Counted from the first letter of the stretch, positions 51,844-60,962 are shown. The stretch is DNA of 64,000 bases from Lysobacter panacisoli (GCF_009765165.1 NZ_VLNU01000001.1:186001-250000), one strand, 5' to 3'. A program made the numbers and translations. The notes: a model not told the origin generated them from the sequence alone.

Positions 51844-51968
51844 GTCTCATCTCCTTTGATTGGTCGCGGCAAGCTTCCCGCGACCGAACCGTAGGCGATG
51901 AATCCCGCGCGTTCTGTTAACCAGCCCGCAATCCGCGCGTGAACGTGTCTTCACACGCTCGCCTTCAC

Positions 51969-52898
51969 TCAGCTGTACTGCGCCGACTTCACCAGCATGT
52001 GCTTGGCCAGCAGTCCGTGCAGATGGCCGACCAGGCGCGCGGCGTGCAGCGTGAGGAACAGCAGCACCACGCCGACGACCACCGCGATGGGCAGGATCCA
52101 GGGCTCGCTCACCGGCACGCCGTCGAGGTACAGGTTGCTGCCGAACCCGAACAGCACCGCCAGCGGCGCGGCGATCAGCGACAGCGAGACGGTCAGGCCG
52201 ACCACCGCGACGACGAAGTACACGATGCCCAGCGGCAGCATCATCAGGAAATACAGCTGCGTCGCCCACACGCGCGGATCGGTGAACAGCTCGCCGATGC
52301 GCGTGAGCAGCGGCTGGCCGCGGCTGCTGTAGAGCGGGCGTCGCGGCATGCGTTCGCCGAGCATCGTCTCGACGATGCGGCCTTCGACCAGCGACAGGAT
52401 CCGCACCGATCCGAAGTACAGGATCACGAACGGAATGCCGATGATCAGCACCGCCAGGCCCGCCGACATGGAGATGCCGGTGACGACCCAGGTGAAGTAG
52501 AAGATGCCCGTCGCCAGCGACAGCAGCATGTAGAACAGCGCCGCGTACGTGCGCGGTTCCGCGATCACGCCGAAGAACTTGCCCGCCCACGACTTGCGGG
52601 GCGTCGGCGCCGGTGCACGCAGCGCGGTCTGCACCTTCACTTCGGTGTCGCGGTAGATGTCGGCGACCTCGTCGGGCGCGCCGTAACTGCCGGCGACGGC
52701 GACGATCACTTCGGCTTCGCTGCGGCCCGGATTCTCGGCGAGTTCCGAACGCAGGTATTCCTCGGCGTCGTAGAGTGCGTCCTGCACCAGCGCCGGATCG
52801 GCGCCGGCCAGCGAACGCCGCAGGTGGTCGAGGTATTCGGGGATCGTCGTCGGCAGGCCGGCGCGAGGAGTGGCGTTGCTGGGATCGAACGCGTTCAT
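51969..52898 (-). CDS. HAAS-domain plus sensor-type membrane protein
   Basis: A 309-residue protein. An N-terminal soluble helical domain (about 17-80, IPEYLDHLRRSLAGADPALV, then YDAEEYLRSEL and GAPDEVADIYRD) is a HAAS-like domain that typically accompanies PadR regulators. Six or more membrane helices follow between about 115 and 295, with MSAGLAVLIIGIPFVILYFG typical of the 'putative sensor' family. The ATG overlaps the stop of the upstream PadR gene by four bases, so the pair is one module that probably senses membrane or envelope state. Confidence 0.85.
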   Translation of the reverse strand: MNAFDPSNATPRAGLPTTIPEYLDHLRRSLAGADPALVQDALYDAEEYLRSELAENPGRSEAEVIVAVAGSYGAPDEVADIYRDTEVKVQTALRAPAPTPRKSWAGKFFGVIAEPRTYAALFYMLLSLATGIFYFTWVVTGISMSAGLAVLIIGIPFVILYFGSVRILSLVEGRIVETMLGERMPRRPLYSSRGQPLLTRIGELFTDPRVWATQLYFLMMLPLGIVYFVVAVVGLTVSLSLIAAPLAVLFGFGSNLYLDGVPVSEPWILPIAVVVGVVLLFLTLHAARLVGHLHGLLAKHMLVKSAQYS

Positions 52899-53260
52899 GA
52901 GTGGAGTCCCTGCAGGACGGAATCGACGGAGTCGCGGGTGGCACGCCAGGCATCGGCCCATTGCTGGAGCACGGCCTGGCCGGTATCGGTGATGCGGTAG
53001 TAGCGGCGCGGCGGACCGGACATCGACGGCTCGACGTGGCTGTCGAGCAGGCCCGCGCCTTCCAGGTTGCGCAGGACGGGATACAGCGCGCTCTGCTTGC
53101 CGCTGAGGACGCCGCCGTCGATGCGTTCGAGCTGCTTGGCGATCTGGTAGCCGTACATCGCTTCACCCGTGGATGCCAGTACGGCCAGCAGTGCCAGCGA
53201 GACCGTGCCGGAACTGAGCTCTTTCTGGAATTTGCGCAGCTGGGTATCGAGGTCGGTCAT
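52895..53260 (-). CDS. PadR-family transcriptional regulator
   Basis: A 121-residue winged-helix regulator. The wing-helix region is LLAVLASTGEAMYGYQIAKQLE, then VLSGKQSALYPVLRNLEGAGLLDSHVE, GPPRRYYRITDTGQAVL. The short C-terminal helix provides dimerisation. PadR proteins usually repress neighbouring genes and respond to lipophilic or membrane-active ligands. It is coupled to the HAAS membrane gene, and upstream lies a 160-base region facing the histone-like gene in divergent orientation, where autoregulation is expected. Confidence 0.92.
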   Translation of the reverse strand: MTDLDTQLRKFQKELSSGTVSLALLAVLASTGEAMYGYQIAKQLERIDGGVLSGKQSALYPVLRNLEGAGLLDSHVEPSMSGPPRRYYRITDTGQAVLQQWADAWRATRDSVDSVLQGLHS

Positions 53261-53424
53261 GGCGGTACCGGGGGATCCAGGCGTCCTGCCGCTAGGTTGA
53301 TGATCACACTACTGGCAAGTTCCATATACCGAACCTGCCATTAGTCACGGCCTTGCCGCTGCGTGCACCGCCCGGCTGGTACCAAGCGGGAGCCGTTCCG
53401 GTTTCCGCGGCGAGGAATGCAGTC

Positions 53425-53913
53425 ATGCCCAGAGGCGACAAATCCGCCTACACCGACAAGCAGAAGCGCCAGGCGGAACACATCGAGGACAGCGAGCGCG
53501 AGCAGGGACGGTCCGAAGAGGACGCGGAGCGCATCGCCTGGGCCACGGTCAACAAGCAGGACGGCGGCGGCCTGAAGAAACGGGCGAAGAAGACTGCCAG
53601 AAAGGCGACGAAGGACCGCAAGTCGACGAAGAAGGCTACGAAAAAGGCCGCGAAGAAGGCGACGAATAAGGCTGTCCGCAAGACGGCGAAGAAGGCTGCG
53701 AAGAAGACGGCACGCAAGTCGGCCACGAAGAAGGCCACCAAAAAAGCCACGAAGAACGCCGTCCGCAAGACCGCGAGGAAGGTTGCGAAGAAGACCGCAC
53801 GCAAGGCCACGAAGAAGACCACGAAGAAGGCGGCCCGGAAGACCGTCCGCAAGTCGCCCGCGCGCAGCGCGGCGGCGCGGGCCCGGGCGAAGCGCAATGG
53901 CGCGTCGGCCTGA
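53425..53913 (+). CDS. Histone H1-like Lys/Ala-rich DNA-binding protein
   Basis: A 162-residue protein. Residues 1-50, MPRGDKSAYTDKQKRQAEHI through AWATVNKQDGGG, form a conserved helical module annotated in relatives as plasmid stabilisation-like. The remaining 110 residues are almost only Lys, Ala, Arg and Thr in KKATKK, KKAAKK and ARKTARK repeats, like eukaryotic H1 tails and Chlamydia Hc1. It very likely coats DNA or RNA by charge. The repetitive DNA makes length variation between strains probable. Function beyond nucleic-acid binding is inference. Confidence 0.85.
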   Translation: MPRGDKSAYTDKQKRQAEHIEDSEREQGRSEEDAERIAWATVNKQDGGGLKKRAKKTARKATKDRKSTKKATKKAAKKATNKAVRKTAKKAAKKTARKSATKKATKKATKNAVRKTARKVAKKTARKATKKTTKKAARKTVRKSPARSAAARARAKRNGASA

Positions 53914-54042
53914 CGACGGGTCGCGATGGCCGGTCCCCTGATCGCCGTCACGTTCCCACCGCGGAGGGCTGGTCGCGCGCGCGCGTCCGGGCCAGAATCC
54001 GCCTGTTCATGCAACCGGATCAAGGGGAAATCCGTCGTGTCC

Positions 54043-55065
54043 ATGCCGCGTAAGTGGTCGTCCACCCTGCTCTGCACCGCGCTGCTCGCGACCCTCGGCG
54101 TCGCTCACGCGGCCGGCGAGGATGCGTTGCCCGGCGCCAAGCCGCGCTCCATGCAGGAAATCCTCGACGCCTCCAAGCCGGGCGACTGGCGCACTCCGGA
54201 TGCGAAGAACCTGATCTACCTCGACCTCGACAGCGGTCGCGTGCTGATCGAACTGGCGCCGGCGTTCGCGCCCGCGCACGTCGCCAATATCCGCGCGCTC
54301 GCCAAGAACGGCTACTGGAACGGCATGAGCGTCAACCGCTCGCAGGACAACTTCGTCGTGCAGTGGGGCGATCCGGCGCAGGAAGACAAGGATCGCAAAC
54401 CGCTCGGCCGCGGCACCAAGGCCAAGCTGCCGGCGGAATTCGCGCGCAAGGCGCAGGGACTCGCGTTCGACAAGTTGCCGGACGTGGACGGCTGGGCGCC
54501 GGAAGTCGGCTTCGTCGGCGGCTTCCCCGCCGGCCGCGATCCCGCCGCGGACACCGCCTGGCTCGCGCACTGCTACGGCGCGGTCGGCGCGGGACGCGAC
54601 GTCGCCGCCGATTCCAGCAACGGCACCGAACTCTACGTCGTGACCGGGCAATCGCCGCGCCAGCTCGACCGCAACATCACCGTGGTCGGCCGCGTACTGC
54701 AGGGCATGGAACTGCTGTCCGTGCTGCCGCGCGGCACCGGCCCGCTGGGCTTCTACGAGCAACCGTCGCAGCGCGTGCCGATCAAGTCGATCCGCCTCGC
54801 CTCGGAATTGCCGAAGAAGGAGCGCACGTCGATCGAAGTGCTGCGCACCGACACGCCGCTGTTCAACGAACTGGTCGAAGCGCGGCGCAACCGTCGCGAC
54901 GAGTGGTACAAGCACATGGCCGGCCACATCGACCTGTGCAATGTTCCGCTGCCCACGCGTGCTCCGCCGGCCAAGCCGGTGGCGGAACCGAAGGCCAAGG
55001 CGAAAGCGAAGGCGAAGCCCCGCAGCGCGCGCGCCGGCCGCGCCGGTTCGACTTCGCGGAAGTAA
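54043..55065 (+). CDS. Exported cyclophilin-type peptidyl-prolyl isomerase
   Basis: A 340-residue periplasmic PPIase with a signal peptide ending AHAA (about residue 24) and a cyclophilin domain: [50 protein letters not shown] and [20 protein letters not shown]. Key FxMxxG-type residues of active cyclophilins are partly altered (FVVQWG), so catalysis may be weak. The C-terminus is a Pro/Ala/Lys/Arg-rich tail ([19 protein letters not shown]), similar in composition to the preceding histone-like gene. GTG 54037 is an alternative start. Confidence 0.87.
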   Translation: MPRKWSSTLLCTALLATLGVAHAAGEDALPGAKPRSMQEILDASKPGDWRTPDAKNLIYLDLDSGRVLIELAPAFAPAHVANIRALAKNGYWNGMSVNRSQDNFVVQWGDPAQEDKDRKPLGRGTKAKLPAEFARKAQGLAFDKLPDVDGWAPEVGFVGGFPAGRDPAADTAWLAHCYGAVGAGRDVAADSSNGTELYVVTGQSPRQLDRNITVVGRVLQGMELLSVLPRGTGPLGFYEQPSQRVPIKSIRLASELPKKERTSIEVLRTDTPLFNELVEARRNRRDEWYKHMAGHIDLCNVPLPTRAPPAKPVAEPKAKAKAKAKPRSARAGRAGSTSRK

Positions 55066-55071
55066 GCCGCC

Positions 55072-55653
55072 TCAGCGCGGCGCGGTGCGTTCCTCGCCGG
55101 GATCCGGCCGGCGCACCGCGTCGTCGTGCTTCAGCGCCTCGTGCTGGAACAGGCACATGCGCACCACGTCGTGGTAGCGACCGTCGCTGAAGAACTCGTC
55201 GATCAGCACGCCCTCCCGACGGAACCCCGCGTCCTCGTAGATGCGGATCGCGCGCGCGTTGTCGACATCGACCAGCAGGTAGAGCTTGTACAGGTTGAGC
55301 ATGCGGAACGCGTAGTTGATCGCCAGCCGCGTCGCCGCGCGCGCGTAGCCGCGCCCCTGCTGTTCGGGCGAGATCATGATCAGAAACTCCGCACGCCGGT
55401 GCAGCTGATCGATCTCCACCAGCTCGACCAGTCCGACGCGTTCGTGACCGGCGTCCTCGACGATGAAGCGACGTTCCGACTGGTCGTGGATGTGCTTGCG
55501 GTACAGCTCTTCCAGCTCGACGAAGGATTCGTACGGTTCCTCGAACCAGTAGCCCATCACGCTGCGGTTGTTGTTCAGCACGTGCACGAAGTGGAGGTCG
55601 CCGCGTTCGAGCGGACGCAGGCCGACGCCGGGCGAAGTGGTCATCGTGTTCAT
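55072..55653 (-). CDS. speG: Spermidine N1-acetyltransferase
   Basis: A 193-residue GNAT enzyme acetylating spermidine and spermine. It has the strongly diagnostic SpeG stretches [50 protein letters not shown] and [18 protein letters not shown], plus QQGRGYA for acetyl-CoA binding. The tail after residue 175 is longer and basic/acidic, not conserved. It ends seven bases after the convergent cyclophilin gene. Confidence 0.94.
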   Translation of the reverse strand: MNTMTTSPGVGLRPLERGDLHFVHVLNNNRSVMGYWFEEPYESFVELEELYRKHIHDQSERRFIVEDAGHERVGLVELVEIDQLHRRAEFLIMISPEQQGRGYARAATRLAINYAFRMLNLYKLYLLVDVDNARAIRIYEDAGFRREGVLIDEFFSDGRYHDVVRMCLFQHEALKHDDAVRRPDPGEERTAPR

Positions 55654-55768
55654 GCGTCCACCCTACTCCGGTGGCATGACAGTGCGCCATGCCGCGCCAT
55701 CACACGGTCTTTCGCGGGCGCTCAATAGCCTGCGGACGAGGCTCCATTCCGCCGAAGAGACCCTTGCC

Positions 55769-56059
55769 ATGCCATTGATGCGCCTTCGAGTGACCGGCAG
55801 CGACGACGATGTCCGCGCCATCGCCAACCTGCTCACCAGTCTGGACGGCATCGAGCACATCGAGGAAGTCGATGACCTGATGCCGCACATGGACGACGAC
55901 GATTCCAGTTCGGCGGGACTCCCCGACGACCAGGGGCCGGGACAGCATTCGCTCGAGATCGACGCGCCCAACCTGGCCACGGCCAACCGCGTGCGCGACG
56001 CGGTGGAAGCGCTGGCCTTCGACCTGGATGTGCTGGTCGAATTCGACAGCGAGGACTGA
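55769..56059 (+). CDS. Small acidic protein, unknown
   Basis: A 96-residue acidic protein: MPLMRLRVTGSDDDVRAIAN, LLTSLDGIEHIEEVDDLMPH, then a run of Asp and Ser (MDDDDSSSAG) and a helical end with NRVRDAVEALAFDLDVLVEF. The alternation of beta and alpha segments suggests a small ferredoxin-like fold; GAAGAGA lies upstream as a ribosome site. No family is recognised. It is transcribed divergently from speG and convergent with the next gene. Confidence 0.65.
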   Translation: MPLMRLRVTGSDDDVRAIANLLTSLDGIEHIEEVDDLMPHMDDDDSSSAGLPDDQGPGQHSLEIDAPNLATANRVRDAVEALAFDLDVLVEFDSED

Positions 56060-56063
56060 TCCG

Positions 56064-56573
56064 CTACAGCAATCCGTACTCGCGCCGCCGCCGGACGCGG
56101 AAACACACGCGCACGTCACCCTGGTCGATCGCCACCAGGTGCATCGCGTAGCCGCCGGCCTGGTCGGTGAGCCAGCTGAACACGGGGAACGTCAGGCCCC
56201 TCAGCGAGACGGCCGGCGGGCCGTGCTCATCGACGAGATCGTGCAAGGGACGCAGGCTGAGTTCGACGGCGCCAACGAGCGTGCCGGCTCCGATCATCAA
56301 CACCATCAATGGCTCGACCAGATCGCGCTCGCCTTCGGGCAGGGCATGCAGCGCGTGGAACTTGTCCGTGCCCGTCGGCGCGAGCGCGACGACGAGACTG
56401 CGTTCGCTGGCATGGCGATGACCGCAGGCAAGGCATTGATGGCGTCGCTGCGTGCCACCGCACATCCACAGCGTACGCATCTCGATGCCACCGCAGCGCG
56501 GGCAGGATCGACGCCTGCCCACATGTCCGATACCCGCCATCGCTTCGCCCCGCACGCTTCTTCGTGAGGGCAT
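56064..56573 (-). CDS. Zinc-ribbon-containing protein, unknown
   Basis: A 169-residue protein. Near the N-terminus two cysteine pairs, CPRCGG and CLACGH, 22 residues apart, form a likely zinc ribbon. The rest, with VEPLMVLMIGAGTLVGAVEL and YAMHLVAIDQGDVRVCFRVR, is predicted mixed alpha/beta. Start ATG 56540 (MAGIGHVGRRRSCPRC, preceded by GGGGCGAAG) is as plausible as 56573. Not recognised; position five bases from the acidic protein's stop is convergent. Confidence 0.6.
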   Translation of the reverse strand: MPSRRSVRGEAMAGIGHVGRRRSCPRCGGIEMRTLWMCGGTQRRHQCLACGHRHASERSLVVALAPTGTDKFHALHALPEGERDLVEPLMVLMIGAGTLVGAVELSLRPLHDLVDEHGPPAVSLRGLTFPVFSWLTDQAGGYAMHLVAIDQGDVRVCFRVRRRREYGLL

Positions 56574-56627
56574 GGTCGGCAGGCGCGGCAGCGCCCGGAA
56601 TCAGATGCGTCCTATTTGTCCCCTCGC

Positions 56628-57563
56628 TCAGGGCAACGCCTTCAACGCCGCGACGACGCCCGGCAAGACCGCGCGCACGCGCTTGTCGTCTGACTGGTCG
56701 GCTTCGACGTACACCGCCTGCAGGAACGCGACCAGATCGTGCCGGCGTGCGAGCCAGCGGGCATCGCGCCAGGCCAGCGCCGGATCGCCCAGGCGCGGCG
56801 ACAGCGCGGCGAACCACGCGGTCCACGCGGCTTCATCGCGGATGCCACGGCGCGCGGCGTTGACGAGCGGCGCCGCAAGCCGCTGCGGCTCGCCGAAGAT
56901 GTACGCCACGCCCGCATCCGGCACCGCCTGCTGCGCGATCGCATCGGCCAGTCGATGCAGTTGCGGGCCATCCAGCGCGGGATTCAGGCTCAGCTGCAGC
57001 AGCCAGTCGGCGCCGTGCGCGACGCCGTGTCGCCAACCGACGTCGGCGTCGAAGCCCCGGTAATCGCGCACCGAATCCAGATACGTGGTGGCGCGCAGCA
57101 CCATCGTCGCGCGCTCGGCCGGTGTCATCCACGGCGCGACGCGATCCGTGCGCGCCACCTCCGACAGCACCAGCGCCGCGAACGGCCACGCGAATCCGTC
57201 CGGATCCGGCTGCGCCAGTCGCGTGTACAGGCGATCGCGCAGCGTGCGCAGGATTTCCGGCGCGAGTTCGCCGCGACGCATCCATGCCGCGAGGCCTTCG
57301 TAGACGACACCGTCGCGCAGGCGCGGATCGGGATCGCCCACACAGCCGGCAAACTCCAGCGCCAGCGTGTCGCGCTGGCCCGCATCGGTGAGGACGAAAT
57401 CGGACTGCTTCAACGCATCGAGCTGTTCCTGCGTCCAGCCCGCGGGCGGGCACGGACCAGCGAACGCCGGCGCGGCGAACGCCAGCAGCAACAGCAGCGC
57501 CGCCAGCGGCTTCGCTGCGGGGCGCATGCGCCAGTTCGTCGTCGTTCGATCCATTCCGCTCAT
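56628..57563 (-). CDS. DUF2785 exported protein
   Basis: A 311-residue protein with a signal peptide (about 15-36, ending AFAG) and a helical-repeat domain containing YRGFDADVGWRHGVAHGADWL, the motif of DUF2785 proteins with its conserved His and Asp residues. The biochemical role is unknown. It is divergent from the molybdopterin oxidoreductase operon, whose start is about 130 bases away, so the two share a promoter region. Confidence 0.83.
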   Translation of the reverse strand: MSGMDRTTTNWRMRPAAKPLAALLLLLAFAAPAFAGPCPPAGWTQEQLDALKQSDFVLTDAGQRDTLALEFAGCVGDPDPRLRDGVVYEGLAAWMRRGELAPEILRTLRDRLYTRLAQPDPDGFAWPFAALVLSEVARTDRVAPWMTPAERATMVLRATTYLDSVRDYRGFDADVGWRHGVAHGADWLLQLSLNPALDGPQLHRLADAIAQQAVPDAGVAYIFGEPQRLAAPLVNAARRGIRDEAAWTAWFAALSPRLGDPALAWRDARWLARRHDLVAFLQAVYVEADQSDDKRVRAVLPGVVAALKALP

Positions 57564-57694
57564 CGGCCACTCCGCGTTTCGACCGCGCGACTATGCCACT
57601 CGCCGACGCGCCTTTCACCCGCCGTCATCGCCGGCCGCGCGATGGAGGCCTATGATTCGCGCTGTCGACCATGCCGGCCGCGCGGCCACCCCTG

Positions 57695-59935
57695 ATGTCC
57701 GAGAAGAAACCCATAGAAGCCTACGAAAAGCCCGCCGGCGGCTGGGATGCGCTGAAGAGTTCCTGGCACGCGTTGCGCGAGCAGGACGTGGTGATGAAGG
57801 GTGCCGGCACGCTGCTGCGCGCCAACCAGCCGCGCGGTTTCGACTGCCCCGGCTGCGCGTGGCCGGACCGCAATCCGCATTCGACCTTCGAGTTCTGCGA
57901 GAACGGCGTCAAGGCCGTCGCCAACGAAGCAACCTCCAAGCGCGTGACCCGCGCTTTCTTCGAAGAGCACAGCGTCGCCGCGCTGTCCACGCAGGACGAC
58001 CATTTCCTCGAAGCGCAGGGCCGTCTCACCGAACCGATGGCCTACGACGCGACCAGCGACCGCTACCGGCCGATCGGATGGGACGAAGCGTTCTCGGCGA
58101 TCGCCGATGCGCTCAACGGCCTCGCCTCACCCGACGAGGCGATCTTCTATACCTCGGGCCGCACCTCGAACGAGGCCGCGTTCCTGTACCAGCTGTTCGT
58201 GCGCGAGTACGGCACCAACAACCTGCCCGACTGCTCGAACATGTGCCACGAAGCCTCGGGCGTGGCGCTGACCGAGCAGCTCGGCAGCGGCAAGGGTTCG
58301 GTCACGCTGGAGGATTTCGAACAGGCGCAGGCGATCTTCATCTTCGGCCAGAACCCCGGCACCAACCATCCGCGCATGCTCGGCGAACTGCGCAACGCGG
58401 CGCGACGCGGCTGTCGCATCGTCGCGTTCAATCCGCTGCGCGAACGCGGCCTGGAACGCTTCGCCGACCCGCAGTCGCCGGCCGAGATGCTCGGCGGCGG
58501 CAGCACGCGCATCGCGTCGGAGTACTACCAGCCGCGCATCGGCGGCGACCTCGCGGTGGCAACGGCGATGTGCAAGGCGGTGGTCGAATCCGGCACGGTC
58601 GACCACGCATTCATCGCGCGCTACACGCACGGCTTCGAGGCATTCGAGCACACCCTTCGCGCAACGCCGTGGGAGGCGCTGGAACGCGATTCGGGCCTGG
58701 ATCGCGCGCAGCTCGAACAGGCCTCGCGCACCTACATCGCCAGCGACGCGACCATCGTGTGCTGGGGCATGGGCATCACCCAGCATGCTCGCAGCGTGGC
58801 GACCATCCAGATGCTCGCCAACCTGCTGCTCCTGCGCGGGAACATCGGCAAACCAGGCGCGGGGCCGTGCCCGGTGCGTGGTCATTCCAACGTGCAGGGC
58901 GACCGCACGATGGGCATCTACGAACAACCCTCGCCGGCGTTCCTCGACCGCCTCAGCGCAGCGTTCGATTTCGCACCGCCACGCGAGCACGGTTACGACA
59001 CCATCGGCGCGATCGAAGCGATGCACGACGGGCGCGGCAAGGTGTTCTTCGCGATGGGCGGCAACTTCGCCGCGGCGACGCCCGACACCGCGCGCGTGCA
59101 CGAAGCGCTGCGCCGTTGCGAACTCACCGTGCACGTGAGCACCAAGCTCAACCGATCGCACCTCGTGCATGGAAAGCGCGCGCTGATCCTGCCCTGCCTC
59201 GGCCGCACCGAGATCGACCTGCAGGCCGGCGGTCCGCAGGCGGTGACGGTGGAGGACTCGATGAGCATGGTGCACCTGTCCAGCGGCATGAACCCGCCGG
59301 CATCGGAACATCTGCTGTCGGAACCGGCGATCGTCGCGCGTCTCGCCGCCGCGACGCTGACGCGCAGCCACACGCCCTGGCTATGGCTGGTGGAGGATTA
59401 CGACCGCATCCGCGAACGCATCGCGCAGGTGATCGACGGTTTCGCCGACTTCAACACGCGCGTGCGCGTGCCGGGCGGCTTCCACCTGCGACATCCGGGC
59501 CGCGAACGCGAGTTCCCGACTGCGAGCGGCAAGGCCGGGTTCTTCGTCCACGCACTCGACGGACATCGCGCCGACGGCGACGTGCTGCGCCTGATGACGA
59601 TGCGTTCGCACGATCAGTACAACACGACGGTGTACGGACTCGACGACCGTTACCGCGGCGTGCACGGCCTGCGCCGGGTGTGTTTCATCTCGCCCCACGA
59701 TCTGCAACGGCTCGGATTCCACGACGGCGATATCGTCGACATCAGCTCGGTGTGGAGCGACGGCGAGCGCACGGTCGAGGGCTTCCGCCTTGTCGAGTAC
59801 GACATTCCGCCGGGCTGCCTTGCCAGCTATTTCCCCGAGACCAATCCGCTGGTGCCACTGGACCACCACGCCGAACGCGCACGCACGCCGGCGTCGAAGT
59901 CGATCCCCGTGCGCCTGCGTCGGAGCGCGTCGTGA
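57695..59935 (+). CDS. FdhF/YdeP-type molybdopterin oxidoreductase
   Basis: A 746-residue formate-dehydrogenase-H-like protein of the YdeP branch. A Cys pair GFDCPGCAWPD sits near residue 50 in the place of the [4Fe-4S] site. The molybdopterin-binding regions are IFIFGQNPGTNHP, GGGSTRIASEYYQP, LLRGNIGKPGAGPCPVRGHS and the C-terminal LMTMRSHDQYNTTVYGLDDR. A conserved Cys in SNMCHEASG could ligate Mo. YdeP is linked to acid resistance in E. coli; the substrate is not certain. ATG 57671 is an alternative start. Coupled to the next two genes. Confidence 0.9.
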   Translation: MSEKKPIEAYEKPAGGWDALKSSWHALREQDVVMKGAGTLLRANQPRGFDCPGCAWPDRNPHSTFEFCENGVKAVANEATSKRVTRAFFEEHSVAALSTQDDHFLEAQGRLTEPMAYDATSDRYRPIGWDEAFSAIADALNGLASPDEAIFYTSGRTSNEAAFLYQLFVREYGTNNLPDCSNMCHEASGVALTEQLGSGKGSVTLEDFEQAQAIFIFGQNPGTNHPRMLGELRNAARRGCRIVAFNPLRERGLERFADPQSPAEMLGGGSTRIASEYYQPRIGGDLAVATAMCKAVVESGTVDHAFIARYTHGFEAFEHTLRATPWEALERDSGLDRAQLEQASRTYIASDATIVCWGMGITQHARSVATIQMLANLLLLRGNIGKPGAGPCPVRGHSNVQGDRTMGIYEQPSPAFLDRLSAAFDFAPPREHGYDTIGAIEAMHDGRGKVFFAMGGNFAAATPDTARVHEALRRCELTVHVSTKLNRSHLVHGKRALILPCLGRTEIDLQAGGPQAVTVEDSMSMVHLSSGMNPPASEHLLSEPAIVARLAAATLTRSHTPWLWLVEDYDRIRERIAQVIDGFADFNTRVRVPGGFHLRHPGREREFPTASGKAGFFVHALDGHRADGDVLRLMTMRSHDQYNTTVYGLDDRYRGVHGLRRVCFISPHDLQRLGFHDGDIVDISSVWSDGERTVEGFRLVEYDIPPGCLASYFPETNPLVPLDHHAERARTPASKSIPVRLRRSAS

Positions 59936-60168
59936 GCGACGACGACGCATTCGCATTGCTGCGGCTACTGCACGAGGAAGACGGCCAGTCGATCCACCGC
60001 GTCGCCAAGCGCATGCACCTGGGGCTGAGCGAACTGCAGCGCCTGCTCGCCGCGCTCGGCGACGATCCGCGCTTCGATGGGCTCGATCTGGTCGAACGGC
60101 GCGAGGATGGCGAACGCGTGCTGCTGTGGCTGACCCCGAAGGGACGCGCACTGGGCGGTGGCGCATGA
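59932..60168 (+). CDS. Small winged-helix-like protein in fdh operon
   Basis: A 78-residue protein starting with GTG 59932, which overlaps the previous stop (GTGA), and ending in TGA 60166-60168 overlapping the fdhD ATG. The sequence SDDDAFALLRLLHEEDGQSI, then KRMHLGLSELQRLLAALGDD, and a hairpin-like LVERREDGERVLLWLTPKGRAL fits a small winged-helix/MarR-like fold. It might be a regulator of this operon, or an accessory binding the oxidoreductase; neither is proven. It is easily missed in annotation because of its size and start codon. Confidence 0.78.
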   Translation: MSDDDAFALLRLLHEEDGQSIHRVAKRMHLGLSELQRLLAALGDDPRFDGLDLVERREDGERVLLWLTPKGRALGGGA

Positions 60169-60962
60169 ACGAGCCGCTGCATTCCGTGAATGCACTGCGT
60201 CTCGATGCCGGCGGACGACGCCCGCACGACGACCGCGTGATCGTCGAAGCGCCGATCGCCCTGCTCTACAACGGCGATTCCTTCGCCGTGATGATGGCAA
60301 CACCCGATTCGCTGGAGGACTTCGCGCTCGGTTTCGCACTGAGCGAAGGCGTGGTGGCCTCACGCGAAGAGTTCCGTCTGGTCGATGTCGTCCGCCATGA
60401 CGAAGGCATCGCACTGCACGCGGCGATCCCGCAGGCGCGGTTCGACGCGCTCGCCGAACGTCGGCGCGGACTCGAAGGCCGCAGCGGCTGTGGCCTGTGC
60501 GGCGTCGAATCGTTGCAGGCCGCGCTGCGCCCGGTGCCTCGGATCGAGACGACAGACAGTGTGCGCGTGGATGCGATCCGCGCGGTACTGGCCGACCTCG
60601 CACATCGGCAGCCACTCAATGCGCTCAGCGGCGGCGTGCATGCGGCCGGCTTCGCGCATGCGGGTGGATTGCTGGTGCGGGAAGACGTCGGCCGCCACAA
60701 CGCGCTGGACAAGGTGCTCGGCGCGATCGCACGCGACGGCATCGATCCTGCGCGCGGCTTCGTCGTGGTCACCTCGCGCGCGTCGTACGAGATCGTGCAC
60801 AAGGCGGCGACGTGCGGCGTGGGCGTGGTGGTGGCGATTTCCGCACCGACCGACTTGGCGATCCGCACAGCCGACGCGGCCGGGCTCACCCTGGCGGCAT
60901 TCGCCCGTGGCGAGTCGCTGAACGTCTATACGCACCCGCATCGGATCGTCCCCGCAACCTGA
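60165..60962 (+). CDS. fdhD: Formate dehydrogenase accessory sulfurtransferase FdhD
   Basis: A 265-residue protein that transfers sulfur from IscS to the molybdenum cofactor of formate-dehydrogenase-like enzymes. The catalytic cysteines are Cys109 and Cys112 in SGCGLCGVES, and it has the FGVGFALSEG-like FALGFALSEG and the AGFAHAGGLLVREDVGRHNA and TSRASYEIVHKA motifs. Its coupling to the oxidoreductase two genes upstream indicates that enzyme needs a sulfurated cofactor, as FDH-H does. Confidence 0.95.
   Translation: MNEPLHSVNALRLDAGGRRPHDDRVIVEAPIALLYNGDSFAVMMATPDSLEDFALGFALSEGVVASREEFRLVDVVRHDEGIALHAAIPQARFDALAERRRGLEGRSGCGLCGVESLQAALRPVPRIETTDSVRVDAIRAVLADLAHRQPLNALSGGVHAAGFAHAGGLLVREDVGRHNALDKVLGAIARDGIDPARGFVVVTSRASYEIVHKAATCGVGVVVAISAPTDLAIRTADAAGLTLAAFARGESLNVYTHPHRIVPAT

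Noticed and set aside
53580..53880. Possible CRISPR or satellite array
   Set aside because: The AAGAAGGC-type periodicity comes from Lys/Ala codons of the histone-like protein. There are no direct repeats with unique spacers of constant length.
57367..60168. 933-codon plus-strand open frame
   Set aside because: Most of it is out of frame with the molybdopterin oxidoreductase and is Arg/Ala-rich noise. Only its last 78 codons, starting at GTG 59932, are a plausible gene, listed separately.
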